From Nocardia asteroides (GTDB taxonomy: Bacteria > Actinomycetota > Actinomycetes > Mycobacteriales > Mycobacteriaceae): a stretch of DNA of 64,000 nucleotides. This document shows, piece after piece, positions 33,210 through 42,490 of the stretch. The notes under the pieces are model-generated. The model made no database searches, was not told the DNA's origin, and was given only the letters and a program-made list of their open reading frames with translations. Position 1 is the first letter of the stretch. Every line of letters starts with the position of its first letter. The position numbers and the translations under genes were made by a program. The stretch is from positions 496,001-560,000 of the forward strand of contig NZ_LR134352.1 in NCBI RefSeq assembly GCF_900637185.1, given 5' to 3'.

Positions 33210-36200
33210 GTGTTCACCCGCTGGGGCGATCTGGTCTATCGGTTCCGCTTCGCCGTCATCGCGGTGGTCGGTGCTGCGTTGTTGGCGCTGGGCGCCTACG
33301 GCACAGGACTCGGCGACCGGTTGACGCAGAGCGGCTGGTTCGATCCGAACTCGGAGTCTGTGCAGGGTGCGCAGATCGCCGACGGCGCCTTCGGACGCGA
33401 CCACATGGCCGATGTGATCGTCATGTACAACGCCCCCGAGGGCAAGACGATCGACGACCCGGAGTTCCAGCGCAAGGTGGTCGACAGCCTGACCGCTGTC
33501 ACCGCCAAATATCCCGACCAGATCAGCAAGATCAACGGCACCTATTGGAAGGTGGGCGAGTCGCCCGCCGTGCCGTCGGCGTTCGGGTCGAAGGACAAGA
33601 AGCACGCGTTCGCCTCCATCGCCATCGTCGGTGACAACGACTCGACCAGCATGGCCAACTACCGGGTCGTGGCCGACGCGTTCTACATCCCCGGCGTCGA
33701 CGTGGAGGTCTCGGGCCTGCAGCCGCTCGGCGTCACGCTCAACGACACCATCGCGCACGACACCAAGCGGATGGAAGTGCTGGCCCTGCCCGCGGTGGCC
33801 ATCCTGCTGTTCTTCATCTTCGGTGGCATCGTCGCGGCCGGCTTGCCGCTGATCATCGGTGGTCTGACGATCGTCGGCGCCACCGGCCTGGTCATGGTGC
33901 TCACCAACTTCACCGAGGTGAACTCGTTCGTCACCGGTGTCGTCTCGATGATCGGCCTGGGCCTGGCGATCGACTACGGCCTGTTCATAGTCAGCCGCTT
34001 CCGCGAAGAGCTGGCCGAGGGCTACGACACCAAGGCCGCGGTCCGGCGATCCGTGGTGACGTCCGGGCGCACGGTCGTCTTCTCCGCGACGATGATCATC
34101 GCCAGCCTCGGCGGCGTGCTGCTGTTCCCGCAGGGCTTCCTGCGTTCGGTGGCGTACGGCACCATCGCCACCGTCTCCCTCGCCGCGCTCACCGCGGTCA
34201 CGATCCTGCCCGCCATGCTGGCGGTGCTCGGTCCGCGCGTCGACATGCTGGGCCTCAAGTGGTTCCGCAAGAACAAGACCGCCGAGCAGATCGAGAACGG
34301 CTTCTGGGGCAACCTCACCCGCTGGGTGATGAAACACCCGCTCAAGATCGCGATCCCGGTCACGGTCATCCTGTTGTTGCTGATCATCCCGGTCAAGAAC
34401 CTGGCCTTCGGCGGTATCAACGAGAAGTACCTGCCGCCGGACAACGAGACCCGCGTCGCGCTCGAGCACTTCTACGAGGTCTTCCCGCAGAAGAAGACCG
34501 ATCCGATCCAGCTGGTCTTCGTCGTCGAGAACGGCGACAGGGCCGACACCAACGCCATCGGCCAGGTGTTGAAGCAGGCCAAGCTGGCCCCCGGCTTGGT
34601 CGAGCCCTTCGGACCGCCGACGAACCCGCCGGACAATCGGACGGTCTACCGCACCTCGGCCACCCTCATCGATCCGACCGGCAATGCCGAACCGACCATC
34701 GACTACCTGCGGGCGATCGAGGTCCCCGACAACGTGACGATGTATGTCACCGGTCAGCCCACACTGATGGCCGACAGTATCGACACCTTGCTGTCGCTGA
34801 TGCCATGGATGATCTTGATCGTCCTGTTCAGCACCTTCGTGCTGATGTTCTTGACCTTCGGCTCGCTGGTGCTGCCGATCAAGGCCGCCTTGATGAGCGC
34901 GCTCGGACTCGGCTCGACGCTGGGCATCCTGACCTGGATCTTCATCGACGGCAACGGTGCCGGGATCCTCAACTTCACCCCACAGCCGATCAGCGCCCCG
35001 GTGCTGATGCTGATCATCGCGATCATCTACGGCCTGTCGACCGACTACGAGGTCTTCCTGCTCTCCCGCATGGTGGAGGCACGCGCCCAGGGCGCGTCGA
35101 CCACCGAGGCCGTCCGGATCGGCACCGCCCAGACCGGCCGCATCATCACCGCGGCCGCGCTGATCCTGCTGGTGGTCACCGGCGCGTTCGCGTTCTCCGA
35201 CATGGTGATGATGCAGTACATCGCCTACGGCATGATCGCCGCGCTGTTCATCGACGCCACCGTGCTGCGCATGCTGCTGGTGCCCGCGATCATGAAGCTG
35301 CTCGGCGACGACTGCTGGTGGGCGCCCAAGTGGATGAAGCGGATCCAGGAGCGGATCGGCCTCGGCGAGCCCATCCTGGACGACGAGCGTCCGCAGAACG
35401 GCCCGGTCGTCGACCTGGTGAAGACCACGCCGATCACCGACCCGCCGACCATGCAGATGACGGTGGTCCCGGACAGCAAGCTGGCCAAGACCCCGCGTCG
35501 TCCGCGCACGGTCGCCGAGATCGAGGCCGAGGCGCCGACCGCGCACCTGGACAAGATCACCGAGCACACCGACCCCGCCGAGCCGGCCCGCCCGCGCCCG
35601 CCGATGTCGCCGGACCCCACCCGCCCCCGCGCACCCATGCTCTCGGGCGAACCGCGGGTCCAGCCCGCCCCGAAGCCGGCTCCCGAGCAGCCCAAGCCGG
35701 ACCAGGGCCCCTCGGACGCTCCGCCCACCCCCGGCCCGTCGATGTTCACCACCGGCGAGCCGACCCAGATCCTCCCGGTCGTGAAGCCGGGCGCGGAACC
35801 GCCGAAACCCGCTCAGGGTGGCGGTGATTCGGCCGGTCCCGATGTCGGTTCCGCGGGCTCGCGCGGAACCGCCGGCCCCGATCCGCGCGGAGCTTCCGGT
35901 TCCGACACTCGACCCGCCGATCCGCGCGGAACATCCGGTTCGCAGGCCGGCCCCGGTGCAGCGCGCAATGGGCGTGGCTCGGCGCCGACCGACGCGCTCG
36001 GGGCCGACCCGGCCGCGCATAGCCCGAACGTCCCCGGCCCGCAAGGATTCTCGCCGCTCTCCGGCGCCCAGGACACCCCCGGCACCGGCGCGGACTTCCG
36101 CACCCCGGGTGCGCCCGGCTCCGGCTTCCTCGGCCACAGCACGGATTCCGGCGTGATCGGCGGCGCCGCCCCCGACGCGAATGGGGTCATCGGCGGCCCC

Positions 36201-38240
36201 GCACCCAGCATTCTGGGTGGACCCGCTACCGGCTCCGCCCCGCGTGGTTCCGCGCGCGTGCAGCCGCCCGCCGGCTACACCCCCGTTTCGAGTCCGCAGC
36301 ACGACGATGGCCCGTCCGCGTCGCGCAGGCAGCCGGGTGACAACTCGTCGCCAAGGGCGCAGGGCGACAACGAAACCGGCCCGCGTGGATTCGGCGACAA
36401 CGAAACCGGCCCGCGTGGATTCGGCGACAACGCGCCCGGCTCGCGCGGGTCCGGCGACAACGCGCCCGGATCGCAAGGGTTCGGCGATAGCGCACCCGGC
36501 CCGCGCGCGTTCGGCGACAACGCGGCTGACCCGCGCGGTTTCGGCGACGACGCAGCCGGCCCGCGTGGATTCGGCTCCACCCCGCCGACTCCGCGCACGC
36601 AGCCGGCCGGTGACCTGTCCGCCGGAAGGCCGACACTCGGTGGCGCCACTGAGCCGCGAGTGCAGCCGTCGATCCCGGGCAATCCACCGCCGACCCGCGG
36701 CACGGTATCGCCCGGCGAGAACCCGGCTACGTCACGGATCCCGGGTGACACCGCGTCGACGCGACGCGGCGAATCTCCCGCTCCGGACGACGGCCCGGAT
36801 GCCCGGGTGCTGCCGTTCTCGCCGAGCACCCCCCTGCCGACGCGACGTTCCGAATCATCCACTACCGGTGACCATTCGGACGCTTCCCGCACGGCCGGTG
36901 ACAGCCAGCCGACACCGCGCGTGCACCCGCCCGCCTGGGCCGACAACCTGTCGGAGCCGCGCACGCCGGGCAGCGGTCCGTCCACACCGCCCACTTTGGG
37001 CGACAGCAGGCCCACCCCGCGCGTGCAGCCGCCCGCATCGGGTGAGGGCACCGGCCGGGTGCAACCGCCCACCGGCGAACCGTCCGCGGACCAGTCCGGA
37101 TTCGGTGCGCCCGTAGACGATTCGGCACAGCGGCCGAGCATCGTCACCCCGTTGCGTCCGCTGGGCACTCCCCCGGCCGGCTTCGTACCGCCACCGCCGC
37201 CGAGCATCGTGAACACCCCGCCGCCCGGCGCGGTTCCTCCTGCGGGCACTGTCAGCCCCCAGCCGCCGAGCATCGTGACGCCGTCGCCCCGCCCGGTCGA
37301 TCCGCCCGCCGGCGGCACCTTCAGCGGTTTCACACCGCTGAATTACGAACCGGCACACACTGATGCGGCCGAAACCGACGCTCCGGAACCGGAATCGAGC
37401 GCAAGCGCCTCGACCGACTTCTCGGCGACTCCCGGCGCACACCGCGCCGACGCCACCGCACTGGCAGACGAACAGTCGCCCCGCGATGTCTTCGGCACCC
37501 CGGTCCCGGTGGAACCGCAGCAACCGACCTCGTCCTACGTAGGCACACCCACCGCACCCAGCGGCTTCCGTGTGCCCGACGTGAACGACGGCCCCCGGTT
37601 CTCCCCGGTCACCCCGGAACAGGATTCTCCGCGTTCCGACACGGTCCGCCCCCAGGTAGCCCCACCCGGCTTCACCGCCGTCCCCACCGGCGACACCAGC
37701 CCCGCCCCGACCACCGAGGGCCCGCAGGCAAACCCAGCCGACCGCTGGCAGGCGCCAGCAGCTGAGGACCCGCAGGCGACCCTGTCGAACCCCTGGCAGG
37801 CGCCCGCCGGTGAAGAGTCGCAAACCGCGGCGGCGGACCGCTGGCACACGCCCGCCACCGAGGAGCCCTCGACGGGTTCGGCGAGCCGCTGGCAGGCAAC
37901 CGATTCCGCGGACCCACAGGCGACCTCGACGGGCCGCGGGCGGACACCCTCGGCCGAACAGCCGCAGGCCGACCCGGCCAACGGCTGGCAAGCGCCCGAC
38001 GGCTTCACCGCGGTTCCCACGCCCGCGCCCGCACCGGACGACAGTGCCTCCACCGCACCGGAATCCGACGACGCGCAGGCGGAGAGCCGCAACGAGATCG
38101 AGAACTGGATGGCACAGCTGCGCTCATCCCGACGCGGCACCACCACGCCCGCCGACGACGAGGGCCGCCATCACGGCAACGAGGGCCGCACGGTCAGCGT
38201 GAACGAACTGCTCCGCCGCCGCGAGGACGACACCGACTGA
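33210..38240 (+). CDS. mmpL3: MmpL3-type RND flippase for trehalose monomycolate, with giant disordered tail
   Basis: 1676 residues, far longer than MmpL3 of M. tuberculosis (about 940). The first ~735 residues are a full MMPL/RND transporter with 12 helices and two porter domains; the proton-relay Asp-Tyr pairs are Asp255-Tyr256 (GLAIDYGLF) and Asp612-Tyr613 (GLSTDYEVF). It exports trehalose monomycolate to the periplasm. Residues ~735-1600 are Pro/Gly/Ser/Thr-rich and disordered, with a seven-copy 10-residue repeat (1052-1121) and WQAP-type repeats (1511-1596). A short conserved-looking C-terminus follows (NEIENWMAQLRSSRRG, then TVSVNELLRRRED). GTG 33210 directly follows the NYN stop, with AAGGAG upstream. 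A 15-bp terminator follows. Confidence 0.95.
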   Translation: MFTRWGDLVYRFRFAVIAVVGAALLALGAYGTGLGDRLTQSGWFDPNSESVQGAQIADGAFGRDHMADVIVMYNAPEGKTIDDPEFQRKVVDSLTAVTAKYPDQISKINGTYWKVGESPAVPSAFGSKDKKHAFASIAIVGDNDSTSMANYRVVADAFYIPGVDVEVSGLQPLGVTLNDTIAHDTKRMEVLALPAVAILLFFIFGGIVAAGLPLIIGGLTIVGATGLVMVLTNFTEVNSFVTGVVSMIGLGLAIDYGLFIVSRFREELAEGYDTKAAVRRSVVTSGRTVVFSATMIIASLGGVLLFPQGFLRSVAYGTIATVSLAALTAVTILPAMLAVLGPRVDMLGLKWFRKNKTAEQIENGFWGNLTRWVMKHPLKIAIPVTVILLLLIIPVKNLAFGGINEKYLPPDNETRVALEHFYEVFPQKKTDPIQLVFVVENGDRADTNAIGQVLKQAKLAPGLVEPFGPPTNPPDNRTVYRTSATLIDPTGNAEPTIDYLRAIEVPDNVTMYVTGQPTLMADSIDTLLSLMPWMILIVLFSTFVLMFLTFGSLVLPIKAALMSALGLGSTLGILTWIFIDGNGAGILNFTPQPISAPVLMLIIAIIYGLSTDYEVFLLSRMVEARAQGASTTEAVRIGTAQTGRIITAAALILLVVTGAFAFSDMVMMQYIAYGMIAALFIDATVLRMLLVPAIMKLLGDDCWWAPKWMKRIQERIGLGEPILDDERPQNGPVVDLVKTTPITDPPTMQMTVVPDSKLAKTPRRPRTVAEIEAEAPTAHLDKITEHTDPAEPARPRPPMSPDPTRPRAPMLSGEPRVQPAPKPAPEQPKPDQGPSDAPPTPGPSMFTTGEPTQILPVVKPGAEPPKPAQGGGDSAGPDVGSAGSRGTAGPDPRGASGSDTRPADPRGTSGSQAGPGAARNGRGSAPTDALGADPAAHSPNVPGPQGFSPLSGAQDTPGTGADFRTPGAPGSGFLGHSTDSGVIGGAAPDANGVIGGPAPSILGGPATGSAPRGSARVQPPAGYTPVSSPQHDDGPSASRRQPGDNSSPRAQGDNETGPRGFGDNETGPRGFGDNAPGSRGSGDNAPGSQGFGDSAPGPRAFGDNAADPRGFGDDAAGPRGFGSTPPTPRTQPAGDLSAGRPTLGGATEPRVQPSIPGNPPPTRGTVSPGENPATSRIPGDTASTRRGESPAPDDGPDARVLPFSPSTPLPTRRSESSTTGDHSDASRTAGDSQPTPRVHPPAWADNLSEPRTPGSGPSTPPTLGDSRPTPRVQPPASGEGTGRVQPPTGEPSADQSGFGAPVDDSAQRPSIVTPLRPLGTPPAGFVPPPPPSIVNTPPPGAVPPAGTVSPQPPSIVTPSPRPVDPPAGGTFSGFTPLNYEPAHTDAAETDAPEPESSASASTDFSATPGAHRADATALADEQSPRDVFGTPVPVEPQQPTSSYVGTPTAPSGFRVPDVNDGPRFSPVTPEQDSPRSDTVRPQVAPPGFTAVPTGDTSPAPTTEGPQANPADRWQAPAAEDPQATLSNPWQAPAGEESQTAAADRWHTPATEEPSTGSASRWQATDSADPQATSTGRGRTPSAEQPQADPANGWQAPDGFTAVPTPAPAPDDSASTAPESDDAQAESRNEIENWMAQLRSSRRGTTTPADDEGRHHGNEGRTVSVNELLRRREDDTD
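36363..36572 (+). repeat. Seven tandem 30-bp repeats in mmpL3 (GDNETGPRGF units)
   Basis: Seven head-to-tail 30-bp units encode variants of GDNETGPRGF. Units 1 and 2 are identical at the DNA level; later ones diverge (GDNAPGSRGS, GDSAPGPRAF, GDDAAGPRGF). All are in frame, so copy-number change would alter tail length without frameshift. Confidence 0.88.
37740..37998 (+). repeat. Imperfect WQAP-type repeats in the mmpL3 tail
   Basis: About five degenerate units of 17-20 residues with the core (D/N/S)-x-W-(Q/H)-(A/T)-P/T: DRWQAPAAEDPQAT, NPWQAPAGEESQT, DRWHTPATEEPST, SRWQATDSADPQAT and NGWQAPDG. The regularly spaced Trp residues in an otherwise disordered tail look like short binding motifs. 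Confidence 0.65.
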
Positions 38241-38260
38241 CAGTCCTCAACCCGGACAAG

Positions 38261-38296
38261 ACGAAGCCCACGGCGTCATCCCGCCGTGGGCTTCGT
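38261..38296. terminator. Terminator after mmpL3
   Basis: A perfect 15-bp stem, ACGAAGCCCACGGCG and CGCCGTGGGCTTCGT, with a six-base loop, lies 20 bp after the mmpL3 stop. Confidence 0.88.
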
Positions 38297-38409
38297 CGTT
38301 CTCGGTCCGGCGAACAGCCGCGTGCAACGCTCGGCACCGGATCAGGCCTGCCGTCTCCGCTCGTCCGCGGACCCTGGCGCAGCTCAGGCGGGCAGCACTC
38401 GCGACGCGC

Positions 38410-41025
38410 TCACCGGAGAGTTGTCTCGCCCGAGGCGTTTTCGCGATCGGCGGCCGGTTGCGCCGCGTCGGCGAAGGCGCGGGCGTAGCGGGTTCCGGTG
38501 AGGAGTAGGAGGAGGCCGACGGCCAGGAAGGCGGCGACGCGGATCAGGCCGGAGAGGGTGGACAGGTCGAACAGGAACAGTTTGGCGAGGGCGGCGGCCG
38601 CGACCAGCAGGCCCGACACGAGGCACACCTTGGCGACGGCGGGTGCCTGGGAGAGTCTGCGCAGGCCGTAGAACAGCGTGGCGGTGGCGGCGACCATCCA
38701 CACGATGGTCGCGACGCTGTGTCCGATGATGAAACCGTCCGCGCCGCCGAGGGTTACGCCCAGGGACACCGACAGGACGAGCACGTAGTACAGGCCGGCC
38801 ACGCTCACCGCGATCCACACACCGGTGACGAGGGCCTGATCGGTCCGGCGCGGGAGCCAGGGCACTGTCCACGCGACCATTGCCGCGACGCCGAGGCCCA
38901 GGACGGCGGCCAGCGCCGTCGCCAGATCCAGCCTGCGGTCCGCGAGCTCGTGCTGCGCGAGGGTTTCCGGCGAGGCGATGGCCAAGGTGACCAGGCCGCC
39001 GAGCAGGGCGAAGGCGACGCCGAAGAAGGCGGCGGCGGTCGTGCGGGTGGTGGCGGCGACCGCGAGGAAGGCCAGCGCCACCGCGAAGAGCGCGCTCGGC
39101 AGCAGGTGCGGTTCACCACCGGTCGCGCTCGCGCAGGTCAGCAGGAGGGCGACGGCGCCGGTGAGGGCGGCGACCAAGGCGGTGTGCCGCGGGATGCGGA
39201 GCCGATCGGCGAGAGCGGGAACCGGACGCGCGGCGGTCATGGACGCGCGATCCGTCGCACCGGGCAGCAGTGCCGTCGCGGCGATGCCGAGCAGCACCGC
39301 GGCCTGCGCGCCGGTGATCGCGGCGGTCACCGCGTGGTCGAACAGCAGGGCGGCGGCGAAGACCGGCAGCGCGGTGAGCGCGATGGTCACGCTCGCGGTG
39401 ATGTCGCCCTGGTGCTGCCGGACCACCAGCAACGCGCCGACCAGCCCGACGACCGCGCACGCCAGCGCGGCGGCCAGCAGTCCGCCGCGCGTGGCGACCT
39501 CGTCACCCTCGAGGGCGGAGGACAGCGCGCTCAACGCGATCATGCTCAGCGTCGCCAGCACCACCGGCAGGGTGCGCGCCACGTGCAGTACCGGCCACTC
39601 GCGCCGCATCTGCACCGGCACACCGGCCGCCTGCAACACCACCAGGAACCCGAGCAGCATCAGTTCGGTCGTCAGCACCGGCGACAGCACCGCAGCCCCG
39701 AGCACCACGCCCACGGCCAGCGGCTGCGACTGCCACCGCATCGCGATCCCCACCCCGGCCAGCGCGACCAGCAGCGCCACCGCCAGCCCGATCCCCGGCG
39801 CCACCCAGTGGTAGTACCCGGTCACCGCGACCACATCCAGATAGACCCCGGCAATACCGGTGGCCACCAAGGCGATTCCGCCCACGCGCCCACCCGGCCG
39901 CCCGAACACCCGCCACCCGGCGCCGACCAGTCCCAGCGAAAACACCCCACCGGCAACAACTCTCGCCACCGGCCCGAAGAAGCCCGCCTGCGCGGCCAAC
40001 ACCAACAGCATAAGCACCCCGATAAGCGTCACCCCGACCCCGGCCACCGCCAGCGCCCGCGAAATCACCCCTTCCCGCTGCCACCACGGCGTCTTGGGCT
40101 CCGGCGACACCCCGGCCTGCCACCCACCCGGCCGCGCCGCACCGGCCCACCCGGCAGGAGGCTGCCCCGGCCCACCGGGCGCCCACCGCGCGGGCGACTG
40201 CCCCGGCACACCACCAACCCATCGAGAAGACGGCTGACCTGGACCAATCCCGGCCCACGGCTGACCCGAAGCCCCTCCCGCCCACCCCATAGAGGACTGA
40301 CCCGGCGCTCCTCCGCCCCACCCCGCAGACTGCCGGCCCGAAGCTTTCCCAGCCCACTCCGCAGAAGACTGACCCGGCGCCCCTCCGCCCCACCCCGCTG
40401 CGGGCTGACCGGGCACACCAGCCCACCCCGCAGTCGGCTGACCCACGACACTGGCAGCCGTCCCCACCGGTGGCACGCCGCGCCCCGCCGACGGCGGCCC
40501 CGCAGTCACCTCGACCGGCCCCGGCAGACGCGTACCCGGATCCCCGACGTTCTGTCCCTCCGCCAACGGACCGTCCGCCCTGGTCGCCCCCGCCGGCCGT
40601 GCACCCGGATCACCGGCGGCCCACCCCTCCCGCGGCAGTCCCTCCGCCCCGTTCAGCCCGCCCGGATCGATGCTCGGCTGACCGGAAGGCGGCCGCGCCC
40701 CTTCCACGGCAGCCCCACGGCCAGCTGTCGACTGCTCCGACGCCGCCCGTGCGCCCTCGCTGTCGACACCGGCGGCCGCCGCGACCGAAGACCCACCCGG
40801 CTCGACCGGCGCCGACGGCTCCCCGGCAGGCCGCAGGGTGACAGCCGATCCGCCCGACTCCGGCAGCGGCACACCCCGGCCGACCTGCGCACCCCTCTCG
40901 ACCTCCCCCTGCAACTGCGCGCGCAGCACATCCAGATCACCGCCGAGTCGCCCCATCCGGGCACCCAGCGTGGTGAACTCACCCGAGAGTCGCGCGACGA
41001 GCGCGGGATCGATCGATGTAGTCAT
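38410..41025 (-). CDS. DUF2339 polytopic membrane protein with Trp-repeat N-terminus
   Basis: 871 residues from ATG 41025 (GAGGAC upstream). The N-terminus (MTTSIDPALVARLSGEFTTLGARMGRLGGDLDVLRAQLQ in parts) is a short coiled coil. Then come ~200 residues of Gly/Pro/Ser/Ala-rich sequence with recurring AGW/GQP units (about residues 195-300). PWWQREGVISRALAVAGVGVTLIG (about 315-340) opens the DUF2339 region, which has roughly 20 transmembrane helices and ends in LLTGTRYARAFADAAQ. The family is widespread and of unknown activity. It lies between mmpL3 and a two-component system, on the strand of the latter. Confidence 0.85.
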   Translation of the reverse strand: MTTSIDPALVARLSGEFTTLGARMGRLGGDLDVLRAQLQGEVERGAQVGRGVPLPESGGSAVTLRPAGEPSAPVEPGGSSVAAAAGVDSEGARAASEQSTAGRGAAVEGARPPSGQPSIDPGGLNGAEGLPREGWAAGDPGARPAGATRADGPLAEGQNVGDPGTRLPGPVEVTAGPPSAGRGVPPVGTAASVVGQPTAGWAGVPGQPAAGWGGGAPGQSSAEWAGKASGRQSAGWGGGAPGQSSMGWAGGASGQPWAGIGPGQPSSRWVGGVPGQSPARWAPGGPGQPPAGWAGAARPGGWQAGVSPEPKTPWWQREGVISRALAVAGVGVTLIGVLMLLVLAAQAGFFGPVARVVAGGVFSLGLVGAGWRVFGRPGGRVGGIALVATGIAGVYLDVVAVTGYYHWVAPGIGLAVALLVALAGVGIAMRWQSQPLAVGVVLGAAVLSPVLTTELMLLGFLVVLQAAGVPVQMRREWPVLHVARTLPVVLATLSMIALSALSSALEGDEVATRGGLLAAALACAVVGLVGALLVVRQHQGDITASVTIALTALPVFAAALLFDHAVTAAITGAQAAVLLGIAATALLPGATDRASMTAARPVPALADRLRIPRHTALVAALTGAVALLLTCASATGGEPHLLPSALFAVALAFLAVAATTRTTAAAFFGVAFALLGGLVTLAIASPETLAQHELADRRLDLATALAAVLGLGVAAMVAWTVPWLPRRTDQALVTGVWIAVSVAGLYYVLVLSVSLGVTLGGADGFIIGHSVATIVWMVAATATLFYGLRRLSQAPAVAKVCLVSGLLVAAAALAKLFLFDLSTLSGLIRVAAFLAVGLLLLLTGTRYARAFADAAQPAADRENASGETTLR
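40120..40450 (-). repeat. Degenerate GQP/AGW repeats in the DUF2339 gene
   Basis: Tandem imperfect units of about 10-12 residues (GQPTAGWAGVP, GQPAAGWGGGAP, GQSSAEWAGKAS, GRQSAGWGGGAP, GQSSMGWAGGAS, GQPPAGWAGAAR) are encoded here. GGCGC-CCTCCGCCCCACCCCGC-like blocks recur in the DNA on the plus strand near 40300 and 40380. Confidence 0.75.
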
Positions 41026-41104
41026 GTCCTCATGGTCGGCTCGCGACGCGCGCGGGACATGAGTAGAAACCCCTGTGGGGGTCCCGGTTCCTACCCGAAA
41101 AGGG

Positions 41105-41806
41105 TCAGGAGCCGAGGAAGCGGCGCCATTGGACCATCAGCGGGTACTTGGCGGTGACCGAGCCGAAGCGGACGCGGCCGTGGACGACGAGGTGCAGTGG
41201 GCCGATGGGCGGGCCGGTGCGGACCTTGTTGTTGACGCTGGAACCGATGAGGTCCAGGCCGTTGAGGTCGACGGTGGCGGCGGCGGGGACCAGCAGGGTG
41301 ATGCCGGTGCAGTAGTCGTCGACCTTGATCTCCACGATCTGGGTCTGCATGACGGCCTCGGTGAAGTCGAGGGTGACCCCGGACAGCAAATTGTTCAGGT
41401 GCAGCACCGGCGGCACCTGCCACGGGCCGCGCCGATGCACGCTGGCCAGCCTGCTGCGGACGACGCCGGGCGTCGAACCGCCGGGCGGGACCGGGCGCGG
41501 ACGCGGCATCGCGGCGGGTTGGGGCGCGCCGGCCACCCGCATGCCGGGCAGGTCCACGAGCACGGCATTGAGTTCGCCGCGGGTCTTGGCGGCCAGCGCG
41601 GTGTCCATGCGTTCGGTGAACTCGCCGAGCGAGAGCATGCCGAGCCCGACCGCGCGCTGCAGCAACTGGCCGACGTGTTCGCGTTCGGCGTCGGAGACCC
41701 GCAGGTCACGATCGCCGACCGGACCGGCCGTCGGTGCGCCGGGTACGTAGAGGGATTCGGGACCGCCCATGTCATCGAGAGTGCCAGGGAATCCGGCCCC
41801 GCGCAT
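41105..41806 (-). CDS. DUF1707 domain protein, LiaF-like output of the two-component system
   Basis: 233 residues. The DUF1707 signature is DRDLRVSDAEREHVGQLLQRAVGLGMLSLGEFTERMDTALAAKTRGEL (residues ~32-80, in parts). The C-terminal beta-rich half (VTLDFTEAV, IVEIKVDDYCTGITLLVPAAATVDL, GSSVNNKV) resembles the cell-wall-active-antibiotic response domain of LiaF/VraT relatives. ATG 41806 is 12 bp after the response regulator stop with AGGGG nine bases upstream; ATG 41770 is a weaker alternative. As third gene of the kinase-regulator operon it may sense or modulate envelope stress signalling. No membrane helix is visible. Confidence 0.85.
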   Translation of the reverse strand: MRGAGFPGTLDDMGGPESLYVPGAPTAGPVGDRDLRVSDAEREHVGQLLQRAVGLGMLSLGEFTERMDTALAAKTRGELNAVLVDLPGMRVAGAPQPAAMPRPRPVPPGGSTPGVVRSRLASVHRRGPWQVPPVLHLNNLLSGVTLDFTEAVMQTQIVEIKVDDYCTGITLLVPAAATVDLNGLDLIGSSVNNKVRTGPPIGPLHLVVHGRVRFGSVTAKYPLMVQWRRFLGS

Positions 41807-41818
41807 CAGGGCAAACCC

Positions 41819-42475
41819 CTATTCGAGTCCCTGTTCGATGGCGTAGCGGGTGAGCTCCACACGGTTGGCGAGCTGCAATTTTCGCAGCGTGGCCTGCACG
41901 TGGTTCTCGACGGTGCGGTGTGAGAGGTTGAGCCGGGACGCGATCTGCTTGGCCGACAGTCCCTTGGCCACCATCCGCAGCACCTCGGTCTCCCGCTCGG
42001 TCAGCGAAGGGCGGTGCGGTTGATCGGCGGCGACGGGCGCGGTCGCCATCCGCCGGTACTCGCCGAGGACGAGTCCGGCCAGGCCGGGGGTGAACACCGG
42101 CTGACCGGCGGCGGTGGCGCGCACGGCGTCGACGAGTTCGGCGGCCGACGCGCTCTTCACCAGATAACCGCTGGCCCCGGCCTTGATCGCGTCGAGCACG
42201 TCGTCGCGTTCGGCCGAGGCCGACAGGACCAGCACCCGGCTGTGCGGTGACACCCGCAGCACCTCGGCGGTGGCGGCGGCGCCGTTGCCGTCGGTGAGCT
42301 GCATGTCCATCAGCACCACGTGCGGCTGGACCGCGGCGGCGCGGCGGGTGGCGGTGCCGACGCCGTCGGCGGTGGCGGGCACGGCGAAACCGGCCTCGGT
42401 GAGGTCGCGGGAGACGCCTTCGCGCCACATCGGGTGGTCGTCGACCACCATCACCGTGATGACCTCGTCCGCCAT
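41819..42475 (-). CDS. NarL/LuxR-family response regulator
   Basis: 218 residues. The receiver domain has the acidic pair in VMVVDDHPMWREGV, the phosphorylated Asp57 in HVVLMDMQLTDG, and Lys of YLVKSAS. The LuxR-type HTH lies at about 155-215 (LTERETEVLRMVAKGLSAKQIASRLNLSHRTVENHVQATLRKL in parts). It is co-transcribed with the upstream kinase (15-bp gap) and the DUF1707 gene. The pair matches the MacSR-type systems of actinobacteria in architecture. Confidence 0.93.
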   Translation of the reverse strand: MADEVITVMVVDDHPMWREGVSRDLTEAGFAVPATADGVGTATRRAAAVQPHVVLMDMQLTDGNGAAATAEVLRVSPHSRVLVLSASAERDDVLDAIKAGASGYLVKSASAAELVDAVRATAAGQPVFTPGLAGLVLGEYRRMATAPVAADQPHRPSLTERETEVLRMVAKGLSAKQIASRLNLSHRTVENHVQATLRKLQLANRVELTRYAIEQGLE

Positions 42476-42490
42476 CGCCTGCTCCTTCGC

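Noticed and set aside
33174..36476. 1100-residue minus-strand frame opposite mmpL3
   Set aside because: Shadow of a GC-rich coding strand; the plus strand encodes a clear transporter.
36363..36572. CRISPR array
   Set aside because: The periodic 30-bp units are contiguous, in frame and lack unique spacers; they are coding repeats of mmpL3.
38719..41157. 812-residue plus-strand frame opposite the DUF2339 gene
   Set aside because: Composition is Arg/Gln/His/Pro-dominated with no motifs; it mirrors the codon pattern of the real gene.
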